A DNA stretch of 64,000 bases from Aphidius gifuensis (Eukaryota > Arthropoda > Insecta > Hymenoptera > Braconidae). Of the stretch, positions 61,206 through 64,000 are shown piece after piece. Numbering within the stretch: position 1 is the stretch's first letter; every line of letters starts with the position of its first letter. The notes under the pieces were generated by a model. The model was not told the origin of the DNA. It saw only the letters and a program-made list of their open reading frames with translations, and did not search any database. The translations under genes and the position numbers were made by a program. The stretch is taken from positions 19,928,469-19,992,468 of the forward strand of contig NC_057790.1 in assembly GCF_014905175.1 (NCBI RefSeq), given 5' to 3'.

Positions 61206-64000
61206 GATATCAGCTATATGTATAATTATACTGACTGAGTTATCAACTTTTTTTTTTTTTTTGATAATTTAATTTATATTTTAAATAACAAATTTAAAAA
61301 ATTATTTAGACACTGGAATTATTTGATTTTTAATTTTTTAGATAATTTATTATCAAACATAAACAGTGGAATAATTATTTAATTTTTAAAACTGATAACA
61401 GTTGATAGAGAAAACAAGTGACCAACTAGTTTTGACACTTGTTTGATACTTGACAAATATTGTTAGAATTAATTAACAACTTTATGATGATAATTATTTA
61501 TTTTTATATATGAGTTTTTAATTATTTATTTGAGCTTATATTTTATTTTGTTGATGGTAATAATAATTAGAGGCAATTTAAAAATAGGGTAAAAATATAT
61601 TTTAAAATTTAATGATATTGAGAATGAGGGATTATTGTTAGAATATTTATATAAAAAGAAATATATATAATATATGTGAGATGAAGCCTTATGAACAACA
61701 TTGGATCATTGAACTTTTAAAATAAATTTTAATCTTTTTTTTTTCAGTATGTACATGTACCATATGCTGCCACTGAACTAAACGGTATTTACAATTTTTT
61801 TTTTTTTTTTTATTACTTTTTATATGACCCTAGACTAACAAAAAAAAATATATATTTATTTTATAAGTTTATCATTATTTTTTATTGGTCAAAAAATAAA
61901 TCAGCTGTTGCTGTTTATCATGATGCTGATTGAATTGGCCAAGAAAATTATTTAAACGTAAAAAAAAAATATAATTTACAAAGAAGAAAATATTTTTCAA
62001 CTAACGTCATATATATTCTAATAAAAAATAAACAAAAAAACATTCTCAACATACATAAGAGTGTATGAAAAAGAATTTAGCATCAGATTTATTTTTTTTT
62101 ATTTCGCCTGCGCCTCAAGTGATATTCTGCAGAATAATGCATTTATGATAATAATACTAATGTATATTTTCTTACACCCACTGATAAATAGTTCATCATA
62201 ATTTAACTGATGGAAAAATATCCCCATGAGAATAAACTTATTCCTCCTATCCACTCTCAAAAAAATATATTTAATTTATAAAATTATTATGATAATTTTT
62301 TCATATAAAATTTCTTTTGATAAATTATCTAATTCATTTTAAAATAAAAAATTTATTATATAAATTTTTTTTGATGATTGTACAATTGTGTAATTTTAAT
62401 ATACACAATTTATGTATTTTTATTGTGTACAAGTGTCGTGGTTTCCCCTTGAGTATAATAATGTTTGTGAGTCATCGATTAACAAACTAAAATACATATT
62501 ACACACGCAAGTAACATACGAGTTCAATCACACGAGAGAAAGAGTTCACTTGAATATTATTTTTTTATTCTAATATTATTTCAAGTTAAAAATTATTATT
62601 TTCTAGTATTATAGTAACTATCAGTCTAGTAAATAGAAAAAAATAAAACGTCAAACAAAGCGTAAGAAAAATTTATATTTTTTTTCTATTTACTTGGTTT
62701 AGATAAAAAAATTTATCTCAAATATCCTTTTGAAGAAATTTCAAAAATAGAAACCGGATTTGTTTTAGGATTGAGACCAGTTTTAAATTCTTTATGTATG
62801 ATTCACAGTGTCTTAATAATAAATATAAATTGCAGGTGTTTTAAATAATATTTAAATTTAAAAAAATTCAACATGCTTCTATTACAATTGAAAAAAATTA
62901 TTTAAATGGCAATTACGCCTTTTTCATCTTGCAATAAATTGCAGTAAAATTAATAATTATTTATCGAAAAAACCCTGAGGTATATAACATCCCTTACAGT
63001 CAATAAATTCAAGCATTAATTTTTTTTTTAAATTAACATTAAGTTAACTTAAAAAATATTATTATTAAGCTAACTGCAAAATTTTTAAATGACAATTATG
63101 TATTATTAAAAGTACAAAGATTTTCAACCAAAAAAACAAATTATAATGGATAATATATTTTAATTTTTTACAAAGACAACTTTTTATTTTTTTGACATGA
63201 AATATAGTGTAATACATGCACTGTATTGAGAGGGGTTAACCATAGCGACCACGACATTGATTTTTTCAACAAGCCAAACAATAAAAACATAATTTTAATT
63301 TAAATAAATATACAATATTCTATTGTTAAATTGAAAATAGATCTGCAATTTGTAAATATTAAAAGACGATGTCAATTAGTCTATGCAGGGATATGCAAAT
63401 TATCAATATGATTAATGACAAATCAACTGGTCTTATATTAAAAAATTTTTAAAATTCATATACAAGACACATGTCAGCATGGAAACATACAATGTCTTTA
63501 TAGAAATATACACCGATGAATTTTATGACTACATATGTGTGTGAGTTTAACAGTTCCTTTCACTCGTTAGAAAAAATATATAATAACTCAAGAAAAAAAA
63601 AAAAAAAAAAGGATGAATAGGCTCATTTGGCAGAGACGAAGAATCCGGGCATGACTAATTATTTTACTTTATTTTTTTGTGTTGACTCAATATTTACAGA
63701 ACAAATATTCTCATGGAGATATATTATCTTAAATTTTTCGTTGGTTACTACTTGGAAGATAAGTCAATTTTTGACAGTTGAAAGCAAACGACAATAGTTG
63801 TTATAGAAAAATTGGGAAAATAAAATAAGTCTATAATGACATACAACATAAAGGTAGAAAAAAAAAAAAAAAGATTGAAAGGATCTTATTGTATGAATAT
63901 ATGTCTGTATGGCAGGGGAAAGTTTCTTTATCCTTCAAATAATTTTCGTTATTTTTCACCGGATTGTTGTGTGTGCAACAAGGAACAAGTCAATGACCTC
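61206..64000. other. Upstream region of the unrecognised gene; no gene seen
   Basis: Contains the presumed promoter and 5'UTR of the minus-strand gene starting at 61205. The rest is AT-rich with A/T homopolymers. Short GC-richer patches near 62100-62140 and 63220-63260 have no ORF or RNA-gene signature that I can identify. Confidence 0.45.

Noticed and set aside
1..64000. CRISPR arrays, prophages, operons and ribosome binding sites
   Set aside because: The window is nuclear insect DNA with spliced genes; the only regular array has a 123-bp unit without spacers, so it is not CRISPR.

Overview
The window is AT-rich eukaryotic DNA (long A/T homopolymers, short GT-AG introns, animal gene families). 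Gene content (paired-box gooseberry, Ephexin RhoGEF, a bloated-tubules-like SLC6 transporter, a logjam/TMED6-like p24 protein, acyl-CoA-binding protein) indicates an insect. The very high AT content, compact introns and lineage-specific secreted genes would fit a parasitoid wasp (Hymenoptera, possibly Braconidae), but that is inference. Exon models below were built by hand from splice signals, with reading phase checked across every junction.

Layout. 0.5-6.3 kb (minus): gooseberry, with paired domain, octapeptide and S50 homeodomain. 7.7 kb (minus): tRNA-Val(AAC) with its T-run terminator. 8.4-8.7 kb (minus): a two-exon 56-aa membrane microprotein. 8.7-12.8 kb: gene desert with a hairpin and short GC-richer islands. 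12.8-18.1 kb (minus): three tandem copies of a four-exon gene for a secreted six-cysteine protein, weakly like the TsetseEP/DUF725 pattern. 18.7-20.9 kb (minus): two intronless orphan genes, the first secreted. 21.8-22.9 kb (plus): p24 cargo receptor. 23.2-30.1 kb (minus): Ephexin, 7 exons, with a probable second promoter and alternative first exon. 32.5-33.2 kb (plus): acyl-CoA-binding protein. 33.6-38.9 kb: a 5.3-kb tandem array of about 44 copies of a 123-bp unit. 39.6-48.1 kb (minus): SLC6 transporter, with an intronless TRAF/MATH gene nested in one intron on the same strand. 56.8-61.2 kb (minus): the 5' part of a large unrecognised acidic/low-complexity protein. 61.2-64 kb: nothing recognisable.

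Most unusual element. Each 123-bp array unit carries, on the plus strand, a CTAAT branch-point-like site, a long T tract, an AACAG 3' splice-site-like sequence, exactly 21 nt (seven codons, EHRTSKE), and then a GTATTT 5' splice-site-like sequence. The first, strongly diverged unit keeps both the 21-nt length and the flanking signals. This could be an array of symmetrical microexons or a satellite that merely looks like one. No flanking coding exon was found, so it remains a hypothesis.

The genes do not form a pathway. They are a typical insect gene neighbourhood with one locally expanded secreted family.
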